A stretch of 6,855 nt of DNA, from positions 1 to 6,855 of the forward strand of contig JAQICP010000233.1 in assembly GCA_027858555.1 (NCBI GenBank), read 5' to 3'. Under the pieces are notes generated by a model, which worked only from the letters and a program-made list of their open reading frames with translations, ran no database searches and was not told where the DNA came from. A program made the position numbers and the translations under genes. Numbering within the stretch: position 1 is the first letter of the stretch; every line of letters begins with the position of its first letter. Source of the DNA: Vallitaleaceae bacterium (GTDB lineage Bacteria > Bacillota > Clostridia > Lachnospirales > Vallitaleaceae). Of this stretch, positions 5,413 through 6,855 are shown piece after piece.

Positions 5413-6789
5413 TTAATCCAATAATTCTTTCGCAAATTCCATCAAATTGACACCTGAAAAATTACCCGATGTCATCATCAATAGATTCTTATTTTTATAG
5501 CTGATACTTCTTAGCTCTGCTTGCAGTTTATCGCTATCGGTAAATACTTTCACATTTTTACCACCAAATGCTTCTGCAACTTGTTCTTCAGCAATAGCAT
5601 CTAATTTCTTGTGCTCAATAACCTCTGGATTAAAATACACATATGCTATATCAGCCTCAGCCATTGAGTCTTTATACTCTGGCAAAAATTCTTTTGTTAA
5701 ACTGCTAAAGGTATGTAATTCCATGCAAGCCACCAACTCTCTATCAGGGAACTGTGTTTTCACAGCTTTCACAGTAGCCCTAAGCTTAGAAGGTGAATGA
5801 GCAAAATCTTTATAGGCAACAGCAGCATTATTTTCCGCTACTTTCTCAAGTCTGTTGGCTGCTCCACCGAATGTTTCTATGATACGCCAGAATTCTACTT
5901 TTTTTATTCCTAGTTGTACGCAAACGCCAAATGCGCCCATTAGATTCTGCAAATTATGTTCTCCAAAAATCTGCAATGGAATATCTTGTTTCTTATAAGT
6001 TATAGTCGTCTTGCCATCTACCACTTTGTATTCAGGAGTATCATAGGGCATCGCTACAATATCTTCGCGCACTTTAGATGCAATATCACACAGTTCTTTA
6101 TCTCCTGCATAGTAAACCAATCGCCCTTCTTTCTCTATCATTTTAGAGAAAAGACGAAACTGCTCTACATAATTATCAAAAGTTGGAAACACATTAATGT
6201 GATCCCAGGAAATACCTGTAAGTAAAGCAATATGCGGTCGATACAGGTGAAACTTTGGTCGTAAGTCGAGGGGCGATGTTAAGTATTCATCTCCTTCAAA
6301 AACAGCAATCCTTGAATCATCCGAAAGACCCACCATATTTTCAAAGCCATCAATCTGGGCCCCTACCATATAATCAAAGTCCATTTTTAACTGCTTCAAC
6401 ACATACAGAATCATAGCAGTGGTACTTGTTTTACAATGACTACCACCAATAACTACACGTGTTTTATGTTGCGTTTGCTCATATAAGTACTCTGGAAAAG
6501 AATATACCCTCACACCTAATTTCTTTGCTTTCAATAATTCAGGATTATCTTCACGAGCATGCATCCCCAAAATAACAGCTTCTAGTCCTTTGTGTATTTT
6601 TTCAGGGAACCAGCCAAACTCTTTCGGTAACAATCCCGCTTTCTCAAAACGACTACCGGATGGTTCGAAAACCTCATCATCTGAACCTGTAATTTCATAA
6701 CCATCTTTGCAACTCAAAGCTAAAGCCAGATTATGCATCGCTGCACCACCTATCGCTATAAAATGCACTTTTCTTTTCTCTTCACTCAT
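5413..6789 (-). CDS. mpl: UDP-N-acetylmuramate:L-alanyl-gamma-D-glutamyl-meso-diaminopimelate ligase (Mpl, murein tripeptide recycling)
   Basis: Mpl uses ATP to join recycled L-Ala-D-Glu-meso-DAP to UDP-MurNAc in the cytoplasm, returning wall peptides to peptidoglycan synthesis. The 458-residue length is normal. The Mur-ligase N-terminal Rossmann domain opens with HFIAIGGAAMHNLA (9-22) and ITGSDDEVFEPSG (33-45). The central ATPase has the P-loop region GGSHCKTSTT (115-124), EGDEYLTSPLDLRPKFHLY (165-183) and GISWDHINVFPTFDNY (192-207). Later come GEHNLQN (276-282), GGAANRLE (308-315) and KDFAHSPSKL (327-336), then the C-terminal domain ending MMTSGNFSG. WDHINVFPTFDNY and LRPKFHLY favour Mpl over MurC. 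The ATG at 6789 has a weak purine-rich AAAGAAG upstream. Oddity: the normally invariant P-loop Gly of GxHGKT is Cys119 (codon TGT at 6433-6435). One base change from GGT would explain it, and the frame is otherwise intact. It appears to be the first gene of the mpl-deaminase-protease series. Confidence 0.95.
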   Translation of the reverse strand: MSEEKRKVHFIAIGGAAMHNLALALSCKDGYEITGSDDEVFEPSGSRFEKAGLLPKEFGWFPEKIHKGLEAVILGMHAREDNPELLKAKKLGVRVYSFPEYLYEQTQHKTRVVIGGSHCKTSTTAMILYVLKQLKMDFDYMVGAQIDGFENMVGLSDDSRIAVFEGDEYLTSPLDLRPKFHLYRPHIALLTGISWDHINVFPTFDNYVEQFRLFSKMIEKEGRLVYYAGDKELCDIASKVREDIVAMPYDTPEYKVVDGKTTITYKKQDIPLQIFGEHNLQNLMGAFGVCVQLGIKKVEFWRIIETFGGAANRLEKVAENNAAVAYKDFAHSPSKLRATVKAVKTQFPDRELVACMELHTFSSLTKEFLPEYKDSMAEADIAYVYFNPEVIEHKKLDAIAEEQVAEAFGGKNVKVFTDSDKLQAELRSISYKNKNLLMMTSGNFSGVNLMEFAKELLD

Positions 6790-6813
6790 ATGTTTTCTTC
6801 TTTTAAAAGCTTA

Positions 6814-6821
6814 CAAATGTA
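6814..6821 (-). promoter_or_regulatory. candidate -7 element of mpl
   Basis: On the minus strand TACATTTG matches TAnnTTTG and ends 24 bp before the mpl ATG, the same spacing style as before the acyltransferase operon. The remaining upstream bases to the window edge show no clear TTG/TTTG at 19-23 bp. The leader contains TTTTAAAAGAAGAAAACAT, which has only a weak ribosome-binding character. Confidence 0.45.
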
Positions 6822-6855
6822 CAACGGAAAAAATTCAGATTATGTATATTATTTC

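Noticed and set aside
1..6855. Mobile element, CRISPR, toxin-antitoxin, defence system or structured RNA
   Set aside because: All coding space is taken by recognisable housekeeping or lipid genes; no repeat array, transposase, tRNA-like fold or riboswitch-like conserved block was seen.

Overview
This AT-rich window most likely comes from a member of the Bacteroidota. Three things point there. The putative promoters carry TAnnTTTG-type -7 elements. Shine-Dalgarno sequences are weak or absent, with A-rich leaders instead. The gene content fits too: an Mpl ligase with Bacteroidota-like sequence, a CtpA-like S41 protease co-transcribed with a dCMP deaminase, and a PlsC-like/GNAT acyltransferase pair like the one that makes amino-acid lipids in Bacteroides. 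The class or genus cannot be fixed from the sequence alone.

Left part (1-1142, minus strand): the first two genes of a division and cell-wall (dcw) cluster. mraZ overlaps rsmH (mraW) by 8 bp, and rsmH runs off the left edge. The rest of the cluster (ftsL, ftsI, murE, mraY and so on) would be expected beyond it.

Centre left (1143-1499): a non-coding divergent control region. Next to a candidate Bacteroidota-type promoter it holds a clear MraZ box (GTGGG-N5-GTGGT) reading with mraZ. A second, similar pair of repeats points the opposite way, toward the plus-strand genes.

Centre (1500-3308, plus strand): a two-gene operon with a 6-bp gap. It encodes a PlsC-like O-acyltransferase and an OlsB/GlsB-like GNAT N-acyltransferase. 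Together they are predicted to build a di-acylated amino-acid membrane lipid (glycine lipid or ornithine lipid class).

Right part (6789-3301, minus strand): mpl (peptidoglycan recycling), a dCMP deaminase (dUMP supply for thymidylate) and a membrane-anchored S41 C-terminal processing peptidase. The deaminase and protease genes overlap by 8 bp. mpl is separated from them by 53 bp holding a perfect 10-bp-arm palindrome. The protease gene and the GNAT gene converge and overlap tail to tail by 8 bp, so no room is left for a terminator between them.

The theme is envelope growth: control of the dcw cluster, membrane lipid synthesis, peptidoglycan recycling and envelope proteolysis. I see no mobile element, CRISPR array, tRNA or rRNA and no clearly new multi-gene system. 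The points most worth checking are the inverted MraZ-box-like repeats, the amino-acid-lipid gene pair and a Cys in place of the P-loop Gly in Mpl.
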